A DNA stretch of 64,000 bases from Cladopsammia gracilis (GCA_022457155.1 JAJGOT010000193.1:1152001-1216000), one strand, 5' to 3'. Positions 41,649 through 55,028 are shown, numbered from the stretch's first letter. Translations and numbers: made by a program. Notes: generated by a model from the letters alone, not told the origin.

Positions 41649-44600
41649 TTAACAGGTACTACATGAAGTATTAACTGAAATTGCTACATGGAGATGAGAC
41701 TTCAAACCGGTCCATAACATGAAATGGATATTTGAACATTTCACATCAATGTTCCTGTTGTGGTCATGTGTTTTTCTTAAGATGTCAGGAATTCAAGAGT
41801 TCTTTATTGCAGTTTAACAAAACATTGGAGACCATTGGAGACAACTGTCTTTTTTCAAAAGTCTAACTAACCAAAGAATGAGGGCTCTTGGGTTAGGACT
41901 GCAAACTCACATCCTCAGTGTTGCAGAAGTCTGGCCTACCACACTGAGAATGAAGTGACTATTCATTCTTTCACCCCCGATACTGTAATCATATCAAAGT
42001 TCTCCTTCGACTTCAAATCAGCCATATATACCTGTGATGAGAATTCAATAAAAAAAATTATGAAGGGAATCCGGTTTCGTAACACATTAATGTTGCTGCT
42101 TCTAAAGAGTTTTAAAAGCAGGCGCACCCAGCGAATAATTGTTTCAGTAAAAAATCTGTTCGGAAGACCTTTATAGTCATCTTAAAAAATTCGTTTTCAA
42201 TAAGACTAAAAACTAGACGGTTTTCTTTAGTGAAATGTCGCCTCAAAACTTTCATCACATTGGATCATTAAACGCCTTGGGTACGTGTGATTAAGGTCAG
42301 ACTCAGCTAGGATTTTCGCAAGGAGATAGCAGCCGGTTACACACTAATGGTTTTGCTTCTAAAAAGAATCCTTTCGGTGGAAATTCTGTCCGGAAGGCCC
42401 TTATAGTCATCTTAAAAAATCGTAATTCATCAAACTAAGAAACTAGAGCTTTCTTTAGTGAAATGTTGCTTCAAGTTTTAAAGTTCATCGATGTTCACTT
42501 TCGTAACATCGGAAAATTTAACGCCTTCTGTATTCGGAAGGAACGCAAAAGGTGTTTTTCCCGCCCTCCTCATCTTGACCGCTTCGGCTGTCTCGGCAAT
42601 AATTCACTCCCACTCTATTCCTTATGCAAAATTTTTCCTCCCATGTATTAATAAGTATAAAGCGTCACAGCGTGCCTTTTAAATGAATGTGAATTCATTA
42701 CTTAATTTACACGCGAAATGAATATTTCTCATTTGAAAGATGTGGCGTCCAAAATATGGTGCAACCAGGCTTAATTTTTTTGGCTTTTTTTCTTGTCCAT
42801 TTTCGAGGCATTCAACTAAGTGCAAAAGGCAAAAAGAAAATTATAGTTTTATTGTTTTTAACCATTTTTTATGGATATTTGTGTCATTAAACACAGTTTG
42901 AACTATTTTGCTAAATAACCTCAAAATAACATTTTATCTCTCTTAAAACGAACCGCGGCGTCAATTATCCTGTATAACGAAAACAAAATGAGCTGATATA
43001 AGCTAAACAGTATTTGTTGAAAACTGTAGGAAATGCAAAAATGGCAGGCGGGCAGTGTAAACATTCCTTTGTAAAAATCGCAATTTTTGACTTTTTATAT
43101 TCTCTACAGATTCAGCAGATCTCTACGAAACTTCGTATTTTTGTTAAATTCAGGATGAGGAATCTATGTACGGATCCAGTTTTTCAGTTAATTCAATGTT
43201 TTTCAGATATTTGAAATCGTTCCTGCGCTGTTTCGAAAACTGAAGGGCTATAAGGTCCTGGATGTGCGGAGGCGCGGCAACATGACACCATCTCCCAACA
43301 TGGGGTGTTGAACAGTCCAACGAATGTCGACCAAAAATATTGCAACGCATGATGGAAATTTTATTATTTGTCATTCAATTCAGCATATTTTTAAAATTAG
43401 TTTTGTGCAAGCTTCCATGAAAATAAATTTACGTCTGAAAGTTAAAATATTAAGGCAAATATTTTAATCTTCTCGCGTTACTGAAACAGGTGTATTCGAC
43501 TACTGTAATATATAATAAAAAGCATTGCCCTGATTATATATCCAATATCTTTTATCGCTGTTTGTGCCGTCACGTACTTCTTGCAAGTAAACAAACTTCG
43601 ATCACGACTTAGATGCTGATCTAAATTAATTGCAAACTAACGTGTTGTCACTCTATCCGCTTTGTCACAGGATGAATCGGTTTTGAGTTTACTGTTTATT
43701 TTACCACACGCAGCGCGCAAAATGTGTTAGAATGCATCGAGGAGACCTACACTGAAATCAAAAAGCCTTCAGATAACATAATAGCCAAAACAAACTGCTG
43801 AGCGAAATGAGTGACACGCTGTGCCAATTTTTTTTGGAAGATTTCGACCATTTTCAATACATAATTAACAGGTAGATTTTGAAACCGATAAGAAAAAGAG
43901 GAGATGAACTGATTCTCGTGTTAAAAAAAAGATAAACTTAGGGGGCGCATTTTATGAAAAACAACTGCGTATTATTAAAACAATGTCATTTATCATGGTA
44001 ATCGGGCTTTTTACATTTTCCGATCTTGTTTTCTTATTCAATGCACGCGACGTATTTCAGATAAAAACACTTGCTTTTCAGTGAAACAGCACCCTAACAA
44101 ATGGCGACAATGGTTCCAGTCTCCTTGTTGTTGCAGTTAAATTATAAATCGCTTGACCTCTGCTGTTAAGTTTGGTTCGAAATCGTTCGTGGACAATTGC
44201 GTGTTAGATTGTTGACAGCTTAGTTGTACTTAATCTGTTCTTCAGTAACCGGAATTGATGGCACTTGCTCCCACTGAACTAAACCGGTTTCGTACAACTT
44301 GTCTCGCAAGTGTGTTGCGACATAAGTTGTGCGGAAAAAATACCAACGGAAGTGTAACCAGCATCCGTGGTCCTGCAACGAACATTTTTAGCAATTTCAG
44401 TTTCGTTGCCGCATCTTTGCGAGAAGCACTGAAAATAGAACTTGCAGTTTCAACTTCTCGTATAGATTGCGCTGATTGCGGCATACTACAACGAATTTTC
44501 CAAGCGGTGCCTAGCATAACTTGCTACACAAGTTACAACTTGGTACAACTTGTGTTGTAAAGAATCAATGCCCATTGTCACACCCTTCGCCTCAAACGTC

Positions 44601-45548
44601 ATTTTGGGCACAAAATAAGGTAAGCTAGGATTTTCGGAAATAGAGGAGAAAGCAGCTAGTCAGAATTTGACGGATATGTTTCCTTTCCCTAAAATGTTCT
44701 GCCGCTGACTGCAATGATTACTGAGCTGGAAGAACCGAAAAGATGAAACTGTATTAACTTTCTTGGCACGAAAATGATATGGAAAAACAGAACAACGACA
44801 TTCCAAGTGTTTTCCTAAACGATTCTCGTTAGGGGCTCTTGCCTTCAGACCACTTCTGCAATTAACGTGTCTCGCAACGCCGCAACACACAGTTTCAGTC
44901 GTTGCACGAAACAATTTATGAAAGTTATGGCTTTCTGTTTTTGTCTTTCCCTAAAGTGTGAACAAATGGAACCAACTTCGCTTTCCTGTAATGTTGTTTT
45001 TTATGCTGCACAAGTCAGTTTTAGCCCAAAACGTTTGCCAGAATTTGTGGACGAACTCAGTCGTTTTAAAACTGAGTGTTTAACCAGAAAGATGCAGACA
45101 CTAAATCATTAATGAGCAGTATATTTACAAATCTTACAGTTATATTTATGGTTCAGTACTTTCAGTTTCTTCCTTTTTTTTAAAAAAAAAAAAAAACATT
45201 TGCATTTATTTTGTACAGTGTGATATTGAAAGCCTTCTTATATAGGTTAAACGTAATGTAACTTAATCATCCTTTATCCGAAATGTGCCATGTTTTAGTG
45301 CCGGATAGGATGGAGTGATATTTTCATACTCAAGCGGATTATCTGTAAGATAAAACTGCCGCATATATGTCCTTGTTTATTTTTTTGAGAGTACAATAGA
45401 TTTTTTAAATATATTTATAGAATAAAAAAAAACGCATTCAAAAGTTTACTTTGTTTGGAGTAATTCCCCTTTACAGACGTATTCATTGCATAAAGGATAT
45501 TGGGCTTTAACAGTTTTTGCCAATGAAAAAAAGAAGGAAATGCACCAA
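41649..45548. other. No gene seen
   Basis: AT-rich intergenic sequence. Short open frames are unsupported by splice sites or motifs. A locally repeated patch (cggaagacctttatagtcat at 42160 and cggaaggcccttatagtcat at 42393, each followed by cttaaaaaat) suggests an old duplication of ~230 bases. Confidence 0.5.
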
Positions 45549-46634
45549 TTACGGGCATGTTTTTACAACAGTAATGCGTGGAATTCTTCCAAGCTCTACA
45601 AGGGCCACAGGACCAGAACCGTTCACTACAGGGGCAACAGTATTTCTTCGACAAAACAAAATTCTGAATCCCCGTCGATAGTTTTCGCTTTGAAAAGCAT
45701 AGAGTACTGGATTTAGAGAACTGTTCGTCACAATGAGAAAAGTCAAAATTTTTAGCACCGTCACTCCGGCTTTGCTTACTTTATGCCCAGCAGGATCTGT
45801 ACCGTATTGTTTTGCAAAAGCGACGTTCAACATAAATATGGCAAACGGTATAAAAAGGAGGTAAAAAACCACAGTTACTGCGATTATAAGAATCGCAAGC
45901 TTTCTCTTTTCCGACTTCCTGTTCGTTGGGCCCGCACAAATCGTATGCGTTATAAACATTCCTCGTAAAATCTGAAAATAACAGAACGTTATCACCAACA
46001 GCGGTATTAAGATGTACATGCTAATTGCTAAAACAATGTACGTAGCTTTCACATGGTTAGCTTCTGGGCTTAAAGGCGAAAGGCATTTTCTGTTTTCCAC
46101 TTCGACATGAGTGAAAACAAAATCCGGAATGCTGATTGCAAACGATAGAAACCATGTGGCCGCGATGGCGTAGCTCACACTCCTTTTGGTGAGGGTGTAT
46201 TTTGTTCTCATTGGAGTGACGAGCGCCTGATATCGTTCCACAGCTAATACAGTGAGCGTAAACAAGGTGACTCCGAGACAAAGTGTATCTACCGCATCGC
46301 CGATGAAAAACTTGCAAAGATAGTCCCCCAGTTTGCCATTTGGTATTGATCCTTCTACGGCGAAATTATATGTTCTCGGACACCATAATAACACTAAGAT
46401 ATCACTTGCTGCTAAGTTAACAAGGAGGTAATTCGTGGCCGTGTGCATTGACCTTGTTTTCCATACCACGGCGATCACCAGAGAGTTCCCAAGAATACCG
46501 GCTAATATTACGACCGCGTAAAGGACCGCCAAGATGATATCCGTCTTGTCGGCATGGCGCGTTTCTTGTTGTGAAATGTTCATGTTCATTTCGCTGGTCA
46601 GTGTCGGATTAACCCAAGTCTTGCTTTGTCGCAC
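45549..46634 (-). CDS. Rhodopsin-like (class A) peptide-receptor-type GPCR
   Basis: A 361-residue intronless seven-transmembrane receptor. Visible marks are TM1 GNSLVIAVVW, TM2 NYLLVNLAASDILVLL, a TM3 cysteine (YLCKF) with a partner cysteine in loop 2 (ENRKCLSPL), TM3-end AVERYQALVTP, TM6 LLFIPFAIF (no CWxP) and TM7 NSSLNPVLYAF followed by a basic helix 8. An N-terminal sequon is present (NIS). The NYLLVNLAASD and NPVLYAF motifs and the loop-2 disulfide point to the neuropeptide (RFamide/QRFP/galanin-like) receptor branch; the ligand is unknown. The start MRQSKTW is the longest; MNMNIS at residue 16 is an alternative. It is not related closely to the tandem GPCR pair. Confidence 0.93.
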   Translation of the reverse strand: MRQSKTWVNPTLTSEMNMNISQQETRHADKTDIILAVLYAVVILAGILGNSLVIAVVWKTRSMHTATNYLLVNLAASDILVLLWCPRTYNFAVEGSIPNGKLGDYLCKFFIGDAVDTLCLGVTLFTLTVLAVERYQALVTPMRTKYTLTKRSVSYAIAATWFLSFAISIPDFVFTHVEVENRKCLSPLSPEANHVKATYIVLAISMYILIPLLVITFCYFQILRGMFITHTICAGPTNRKSEKRKLAILIIAVTVVFYLLFIPFAIFMLNVAFAKQYGTDPAGHKVSKAGVTVLKILTFLIVTNSSLNPVLYAFQSENYRRGFRILFCRRNTVAPVVNGSGPVALVELGRIPRITVVKTCP

Positions 46635-46952
46635 TTAAGTGTCAGGATTAGAAACGGAACCATTTTCTCATCGGAAATAAGCTTAGAAAAACGGAGGTTC
46701 AATTAAATAATATTTGAAGAAGCTTTGTTAATTGGATAGCACACCAAGGCTTCACGTTTTGAAATCAGCTTGCAGGTGCTAAAATCCAAGTTTAAAAGCA
46801 GCTGATATATCTATACTTAGAGAGGACTACCAGGGAGGTGATTGAAATTTGCATCAGTTTATACTAAGTGAAAAATGATGAAAATAGTTTTAGCAATTCA
46901 AATTTGCAATTCTAATTGCTTTCAAAGGCGTTGGTCAAAGCACTTTGAGTAG

Positions 46953-47215
46953 AAAATGTAATAAATGCAGTGATTTTTAAAACTGTAAAACGTGTTGGTT
47001 TACTGGAAGACACTTTTTAAATTGCATAAAAACAATTAAAAATCAAATGCAACTTTAATATTTCTATCTACTGGATCGAGAACCTTATTTATCATCTGAA
47101 ATGTTTTAAACAGCTCGGTTTTTTTTAACGCGGATGAAGGGGCCTTACCCGAAACGTCTAAGAACTTAATCTATGGTGAGCATTTTTCCATAAAAATAAT
47201 TAAGATATATTTTCG
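46953..47215 (+). repeat. Dispersed repeat with hammerhead-like core, copy 1
   Basis: Shares gtaataaatgcagtgatttt, ccttatttatcatctgaaat and gagcatttttccataaaaat with 49755-50005. The stem-loop cggatgaaggggccttaccc then gaaacgtc at 47131-47158 has the order of a hammerhead core. The repeat family is likely derived from a retroelement end. Confidence 0.65.
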
Positions 47216-48074
47216 TAAGTGCAACTCAGCAACAAATTTTTATTTTTAGTCCTATTTACTATATGACTGTCTAAAACGATTCAAAACAAATACTATCAAT
47301 ACGATTTGATTAGCCTGCGAGCAAGCTCTCGAGCTCGGTTAAAAAAAAAACAAGGCTGATACACGATGAGGGAACCAGCAATATCTGTTTATCCTTTGTT
47401 CTTCTTCAGGGTCTTACAGGGTAATAACTGACTCTAAAGGCCAAAAATCTTTACAATTTAAAATTTGAAAGGGGGGCGGGAAAGACAATATGATACCATA
47501 ACAACATAAACTGAAGTGACAAAGTAAACGTAAAATGTAAATATCGTTAAAATTTCAAATTTGAAAACATGCAACACGATATTATGTTAAATATGGCTAA
47601 TGGAAAACGAAAAAAGAGACGTTTCACTGATCTCTTCTATTTCAGTAAGCCTGAAGGTTAAATAGTCTGACCTCTATCAACAAGATATATCTCTCTAGCT
47701 TTTCGTACACTTTCACGATTAGAGTTATTAAACGAGTTCAAGAGCGGTTGTTTTCTTTAAGTTGTTTTTTTTTTTTGGTGCAATATATAAGAGAAACCAA
47801 ACAACAAAAAACGCTTCAATGAACATTGTAGATCAGTTGACAAGCAAACTAACATCTCTGAACCTACTCGTGACAACATTTTCTTTCTAACTTTTCATAT
47901 ATAGTATTTTAAATCTCTCATTTTTATTGATAAAAATTGGACTTCGTTATATTAGAGTCTTACTGTATCATACATGTATTATACAATTTGCGTCTGCAGT
48001 GCCTATCAAAATATAGATGAGTTGTCACTTGCCAGAGGTTGAAAGCAATAGTAGTCGATAGAAAAACTCAAAAT

Positions 48075-48215
48075 CCAGGGGCGGATCTACGGGGAGGGTG
48101 CAGGGGGTGCGCCCCCCCCCCCCGCCCCTGAGATGACCTAGTCTGCGTTGTTCGCTTTTAAAATTTGTTTACGTCACCCTTCAGTTTCGTCATTCCTTAG
48201 AGGTGCACCCCCTAA
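48075..48215. mobile_element. Dispersed 'gggcggatc' MITE, copy 3
   Basis: Starts caggggcggatctacgggg, with internal gagatgacc and gtcattccttagaggtgcac. The right end is not complete. Confidence 0.65.
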
Positions 48216-49754
48216 CAAGCTCTTTCAATTCGTAACGGTTGCGGCCTCGCTTCTCAACGAAAATTCGTATGCTAATACATCAGTCAATTCCGGCAGCGCC
48301 CATCTCCCCGGGCAACCCCGGGGCATTTGCTCACGTTGTCAGTCCCCGGGGGTGAGGCATTAGCAATGTTTTCACGGCCCGGTGGTGGGGCATTTGCCTA
48401 CCCCTAGGTGACCCCCCGGGCATTTGACTCGCACGTGGTTTCTGCGGAAATTCGTAAACATGGAAGAATTTCTCGGCAAAGACGAGGGTTTTGTGGCAGA
48501 TTGGCTCGTACGTCAAGGCCTTGATAAGCTTGTGGATGTTTTTAAAAGTATGTTTCTCAATTTTATATTGCTTCATTTCCTGTATGCCTATGAAAAGCAA
48601 CAATTTCATCTAGCTTTTTTTATTACTCTGTTGCGAGATCCGGAACGATCGGAATAAACACGTATTTCGCATTCTAATCTATCTTAATAACATACAAACT
48701 TGTTATGAGTATTTTTTTAAATACAATGTATATGGGATTTATACGATTTGCGAATTCTACAGGACAGAACGTTATGATTTTCCACAGAAAACGTGAATTG
48801 GGCCGGGGCCTCTGTTTTGTAGTTTGTTGTCGACGGCTTTGTTAATATATTTCTTGGATGAAAAAAAAACGGCTAGTATGAATTAAATTTCCTCACAACT
48901 GTAAACTTCCTGACTTTTTGTTGCATGTAAAAGATGTTAAATTATATATGTAAAAAAAAAATAGATAGTGAAAAGACAGAACTAGAAAAAAACACTTAAA
49001 AAAAAAACTGAAAAGTGGTACTTTTATTAGCGGACGATATCAGGGGTGGGGCATTTGCCCTCTCTTTTCTCCCCCACCCGGGGCATTTGAACAGCTTAAG
49101 TGTCCCCATCCCGGGGAATTTGCCAATCTTCTTCGATTGCGTTCATCGGGAATTCGACTCACCTGCTGCCAGCCTGGGCCGAGGATTTACATATAACTCC
49201 ATTCATTAGTTATGCATACCGTTCTTAAAACTGAAATAAAGCCAAAACAAAAGAACGCCTAAAGAAAAACAATAGCGTACATACATACATACATAAATAC
49301 ATACACTTTATTTTACAACGCTAGCCACTACAACTATATACAATAGCTGGTTTCCAAGCGGGGCGTTTAACAAATATGTATATTACAAAATAAAATAAAA
49401 GTGTACATGCATAATTATGTATGGGATTATACGGAAATCTTACCCCAACCTGTAATAGATTTTACTGAAAATTTTGAAATTGAAATGAGGATTCACTCAC
49501 ATTGATCTATTCTTGCTATTGGTTTACTATTTAACAAGTAAATAAGGCTAAACATGTAACTTTTGAGGCGATCAAGCGCGGAGCGCGAGCCGCGCTCAGA
49601 AAGTTGCCTGTTGCCTGCATTCTAGAGTGTTCTGAAATGCCACAAGCGTTTTTTATAATAATGGTTGGCCTTCTTTACATGATTCATGTTATAAAATTTA
49701 AGCTCAAATGAAAGTAAAGTAGCACAGTTTTAAAAAAGGCACTTTTGGGAAAAA

Positions 49755-50005
49755 AAAATGTAATAAATGCAGTGATTTTTAAAACGCGTAAAATGTGAGT
49801 AGTAGTGGAAGAACAATTAAAAATTGCACGAAATAAAATTAAAAATCAACTGCGTATGTATTATTTATATCTAGTGGGTCGAGAGCCTTATTTATCATCT
49901 GAAATGTTTTTAACAGCTCGTTTTTTACTGATGAAAGAGGTCTTGTCCAAAACGTTTAAGAACTTACGATATAGTGAGCATTTTCCATAAAAAATAGTTA
50001 AGATT
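49755..50005 (+). repeat. Dispersed repeat with hammerhead-like core, copy 2
   Basis: Partner of 46953-47215. The core at 49929-49956 reads ctgatgaaagaggtcttgtc then caaaacgt, i.e. the canonical CTGATGA is present here, but the second core is AAAAC rather than GAAAC. Confidence 0.65.
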
Positions 50006-52917
50006 TAACAGCAAATGGATTTCTCTTGTATTCTGTACAAGAGAGCGCAAGAAAGTACAGGAGAGTTTAGGCCGAAACTCAAAATGGATTATCAGTTTTG
50101 AAACGAAAATTCTGACTGTATTTTTAACAGAGAAAGCAATTCCATGAAAAATAATGCGACGCTTTTAGAAAACGGAGCTTTGTCTCTAAGTTGGACGCAA
50201 ATTATTGTTTTTCGTAAAAATAAAAATGGTGTGAAGGACAAGGAATAAAAGTAATGAAAAGTTCAATTTCTTTATCAGTAATTGCTTTTAGGAAAGTTTT
50301 TTATTAACCTTGGTGAATTGAAATCCAGTTGCGCTTGCTGCCCATCGAGATATTGTCATAAATTCATTGAGTGCAATCTGAGTGCAATTAAAAGTGTACA
50401 TGACATTTAATATCAGCCATAATAAAGGTTATTACAAACTGTGGCGTGTTAATGTAATTTGCGGCATCCAGCACCTTGGTTTATGACCGGAAATTCGACA
50501 TGTAATTATTATTCTTGGTGCTATTTACAAAATGAGGCCAGTTTTATTTTAATTATATGTACAAACGGCAACGTTAATAATACAAATAACGACAGCTCGG
50601 ACGGCGTCTTGGTAGCAGCATGTTGTCCTTCAGCTGTTGAACGCGAAAGTTGTCACATTTCCTCTTCTGCTCGTGCCGAATCTTTAACTTCTTTGCTGGT
50701 GGTGCCCCCCCCCAGGGGGAAGGGGGGGCTGCTATATAAAAGTGTAGGGGGAGGGGTGATTGTCGTACCTTTTAGGGCTTAAAATTCCTGGTTTGGCACC
50801 GTTACGGGTGTTTGAATTGAAAATGACCACCGTCATCGTTATTCTCATAAAAGGGTGTTAAGGCAGAAATTGTACTGAGAGGAACACTTTTCAAAAAGAA
50901 TTGGTACCTTTTAGGGGTAAACATTAATGCGAGCCACGCCCATTAAACGAGTTTCTGGTGGTACTTTTTTGCGGTTCCTTTTAAAATTTCCGACAATCAA
51001 CCCCGTCCATTTTATATGAGAGTTCCCACCGAGGTGGTGCAAATTCACAACCACTGTCACCACATAACACGCTCTCAGTATCCCCTCACTCTCACTACAC
51101 CATGTTTCTCCCGAAACGACATCTTCGTCTCCTTCACTTTCTTCGTCATCACTGATCGGGCGAATTTGTCCGAAGACTACTACAATAGGTGAATCTTTGC
51201 TGACGTCATTGTTTATATTTTGCTTCTTTAGCGTACAAATTTACGTAGAGAAGGAACCGTGCTAAATACGAGTTGACTTCACAAGTTGAAAGAGCTTGTT
51301 AAATTTAGTAATCTATTGAATTTTTAGCTTTTTTCATGCAATATTTAAGGAAATATTTGCTTTCAAAAACTGCAAATTGTTGGGTGGCAAAAGCGCTAAT
51401 GAGCCATACATTCTTTGTAAAATTTCGAGTTTTTAAAACAGCGTTGCATGAAGTGTATCTTGTATATCGTGCTCAAATTTCCAGAGAAAGCTAATTGTGC
51501 TATGTCTTTAATATTCAGAGATGATTTTTTTGTAGCTGGGTTAGAGAATGAGGCGCATATGCTAATGAGGCAATTATGGTAAACAAAGATTCACCAATAC
51601 TGCATCGCTTGTGACAACACTGACATACAATTTTCGGCTGGTCAAGTGCCAGCGCGTTCCTTAGGTTTAATTAAAGTCAAGATAACAAAAGGTTACAAGA
51701 CCTTACAAGATTTATAAAAGTTAGTAATAAAAGAGATTATCCAGACATTCAAAAAGATTTTAATTTCTAACATTTCCAGAGTGACCGGACAATTGGGATT
51801 TGCAATTCGATAGTCTTCTAAGTAAGGCGACTAAGGGGCCGTTCACACTTACCTGTTGGATCGATCTCGGATCGATCCGAGTATTTTATGACGCGAGTAT
51901 GAACTCTTCGAACAGGGCCGAGATCGATCTAAATTAGATCGCCTCGGGAGGTGGTCTGATCGAGACTTTTGAGCCCAAATGTGAACTTAAAACAACAAAC
52001 AAAACTTTATTAGGCATATAAACTTAAATACAGTTACCCTGCAAATTAGCAAAAACGCTATTCGAGGCAGGGAAAAGTAATGTAATTGAAAACTGGGCCA
52101 AACGGCCGTCGCGGCCACGGTACATCACCGATTTGGCTGAAATTCACCATGTAGATTTGGTTAAGGGTCCTGAATACGGAATGGATAGTTTAAGGTTTCA
52201 TTTCTTTTTATTTTGGAAAATATTAACAAGCCGTTTTGAGGTCGCCTCGGTGGGCCGCCATATTGGTAGATCGAAGGTGTTCTTGAGACTTGCCAGTCTT
52301 AGCCTGTTAGCGAATTAAATTGATCATTGCTGATACTGATGCAAAGAACTATCCTTCCTTGTTGCATTTATTTAAATTAATCCGAAAAGGGCACAGTTTG
52401 AGCCGCGAACGACTAAAAAGTCCGAAGGTATACTTTCCGCATTTTGAATGTTTCTAAAATTACCAGAAATTCACCAGCCGAATCGTTCCTTGCCATTTCG
52501 ATTTAGAACTAGCCCTTATGCCTAAACGTAGATTGTTTATATATAAATTGATTTCATAAATAAAAAATGAGGCAAATGTAACAGAGCAGGGAAAAGTTTG
52601 ATAGATTGCGGTATGGTATAATCATTTTTCGTATCAGAATTTAGACAAACACAAGCTCAATGTTGCTCGGCGAAATATCCCCTGATATCGAGTGAACGTT
52701 ATACGAAATGGCATCTGTAATGGCAATAATGGTCTGTTATGACAAAGAATTGCGATAAATATCCGACTGAATAAAAAAAATCGTTACCAACGATCATTTT
52801 GTCATTCATTTCTCGGCACAAGGAGTTTTTTTCGGTAATCGCTTGAGGGAGCTTGTACTTCCCATAGCCGTCTGGAATATCTGAGATCGTGTGATCGTGT
52901 GTGAAAAAGTGAGAGGG

Positions 52918-55020
52918 ACATCGCCGAGAATGCCGCGACATATCCGGGACCTTCTTACTGTCCAGAGCGCTAAATTTGAAAAGCTTCCGTCTGACAAAAG
53001 AGCCAAATTACAAAGAAAATAGGGGAAAATGGCGAAACAAGGTGTATGTTTTACTCCATAACAAAAAAACTAAGTCCTTTGGCGGTTAGGTTCACCCTGG
53101 CGTTTTCAGAAGAGGTGTTAAGGAATCATTTAAGACCCTTTTATTTCCCTGAGATTTGGACAACTGCCATTGAATCGCGTTCTAAAATTGTATTTTCTAT
53201 AGGACTTAATTATCGAACGTCAGTGTCACCTTTATGCATTACTGTTACGTAATATTTGTTAGGTATGCATGATTTCCTACCTTGTGATCCGCAAGGGACA
53301 TCAGGTGTCAGTAACATGTCCCAATATATAAGTTGGGTTTGTTACACGCAACTTTTACTTCTCGCGTCGCCAATATAGCTGTTTTCTGTAGCTTATTTCC
53401 AAAAACGTTATGGGAGACGAGCCGGCTGAAATTCAACGCGATCCAGTTGCTGAAGGAAATGCACGACACAGTTCACCACAACAAAATTCTACATCAAATA
53501 CTTCGACCTCTGAGGAAATTGACGACGTATTCTCCTTAGTTATGACCTACCTTGAGAACCGTTTGGACCAAAAAGGAAAGGAGTTAGTGGCCAAGCAAAA
53601 GATTAATCTGCAGGCGAAAAACTTCAAGTTCAAGGGAAATCAGAAGCAATTCGTATTTAACGGTGAACTTGAGGAGTTGGTCGGTAGAATCGGAGAAAGC
53701 AACGCCTCAAAAGATCACAAGAAAGTGGCACAAATAACCGAGCAGGCCAAATCGCTGTTGCACAAGAAGCAGAAACTGATCAAGCTTGCAGATTCTAGTG
53801 ACGCTGGTTGGGACGTGGTTCAGGAGTATGAATCCCAAGACATCGCTTCGGACGATGAAGATGATAGAAAAATTCGGAACGCTCGAGCGAATGCTAACAG
53901 GAAAAGAAAGCAAAAAGAAAAGGAGCGCCAACAGCAAAGCAACAAGAAGCAGTGCACAGCACCGCCAGTGGGCACGCTGGATCATCAGCTTTTTTCGTGG
54001 TATTTATATCACTGACAGATTTATTTAGTTAGAAATTTTCTTCTCCTCATTTTCGGTGCTTTGTTTTTTTAATCTCGTATTGGCTCCACGTGAGTTACCA
54101 ACCAACGTGGTTGCAGTTGTATGTTATAGGGATTTAGAAAATATTTTTCATTTGGGCGAACGCAGTGAGTTAAAATGAAATTCGTTTTTTTCGCTGGAAA
54201 TGTTAGCCTCTGTCTAAACAAACATCGGCGAAGTTTGGATTTAATACGATGCGTGGAAATAGTATTCAAAGCGCTATTTTCTAGAAGGTGTTCCGTAAAC
54301 TAAAAGTGGCGCTCCAAAATGTCTTCCAACGAACTCCCACGAGACCGGCAAACGGATTCAAATTTGAATAATTATCTCAACACAAACAATGTTCCCTCAG
54401 TCGTGAGAGGCGGGCGCTTGCTTTTTGCTTGTTCAAGTTAGGATTTCAAAGAGAAGCCATCATTTATTTCACATTTCTCATTGTCCGGCAAATAGAAAGG
54501 CCTATATTATTTTTTAAAACCTCAGTTTTCGCTGTTTGGCAACGCTTTTAACTGTAAACCATGTTCTGCGGAAAATGATTTTGTCATCGTGCTCTGACTA
54601 TTGCGAATCTAACGAGTCAAACTGAAAATCTTGCCGCACACGAATTTGTTGACAAAACGCTCTATAAAGAGCGAGAAGAATAGGACATCGCGTCTTTTAG
54701 AGACATTCGACGCACTTAAAATTACTTTAAGGCGATCTAAACACTGTTAAAACGCGGTAGTTTGATAAAAAATTTCGGTCTTCGAGTCTCTTCAGTCTTC
54801 CGCCATATTAAAGTTCTGTAAAGAGCGCGAGTAAAAAAGCGTAACGAACCGGTTAGTGACCGGCGCATCGCGCTCGCTATTTGGCAACGCTTCTAACTGA
54901 AAACCATGTTCTGCGGAAAATGTTTTTGCCATCGCGCTCTAACCATTGCGAATCTAAAGATTCAAAAAAAAAAATAATAAAATCTTGCCGCACACGAATT
55001 TGTTTACAAAATGCTTAATT
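52918..55020. repeat. Left half of a local duplication (with ORF insert)
   Basis: Blocks match 55985-56935 in the same order: 52918-53200 with 55985-56265 (gccgagaatgc.gcg.catatc), 54195-54500 with 56355-56660, and ttggcaacgctt.taactg at 54538, 54880 and 56800. The stretch 53200-54180, with the ORF, has no counterpart in the right half. Confidence 0.8.
53410..54015 (+). CDS. Mobile-element-type ORF (possible DIRS/Ngaro-like ORF1), 201 residues
   Basis: The open frame starts at MGDEPAEIQRDPVAEGN. It continues with a predicted helical segment (EEIDDVFSLVMTYLENRLDQ), a basic region (INLQAKNFKFKGNQKQFVFN), a helix with heptad-like leucines and lysines, then DSSDAGWDVVQEYESQDIAS, acidic DDEDDRKIRNARANA and a Lys/Arg/Gln tail. 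I associate the [DS]xxGWxVVxEY...LASDxEDxxRI pattern with ORFs that sit upstream of the recombinase/reverse transcriptase in tyrosine-recombinase retroelements of cnidarians; this is from memory of the pattern and tentative. The last residues (HQLFSWYLYH) look like truncation, and no downstream polymerase or recombinase is visible. It is missing from the duplicate half. Confidence 0.5.
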   Translation: MGDEPAEIQRDPVAEGNARHSSPQQNSTSNTSTSEEIDDVFSLVMTYLENRLDQKGKELVAKQKINLQAKNFKFKGNQKQFVFNGELEELVGRIGESNASKDHKKVAQITEQAKSLLHKKQKLIKLADSSDAGWDVVQEYESQDIASDDEDDRKIRNARANANRKRKQKEKERQQQSNKKQCTAPPVGTLDHQLFSWYLYH

Positions 55021-55028
55021 GAAAATAA

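Larger units (their letters stand above)
46635..53409. other. Gene-poor stretch
   Basis: No convincing coding sequence. Contains paired repeats at 46953-47215 and 49755-50005, the 48075 MITE, ggggcatttg repeats at 48300-48425 and 49035-49115, (catacata)n at 49281-49310, and sequence at 51835-51985 carrying ggggccgttcacactt typical of element ends. Confidence 0.5.
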
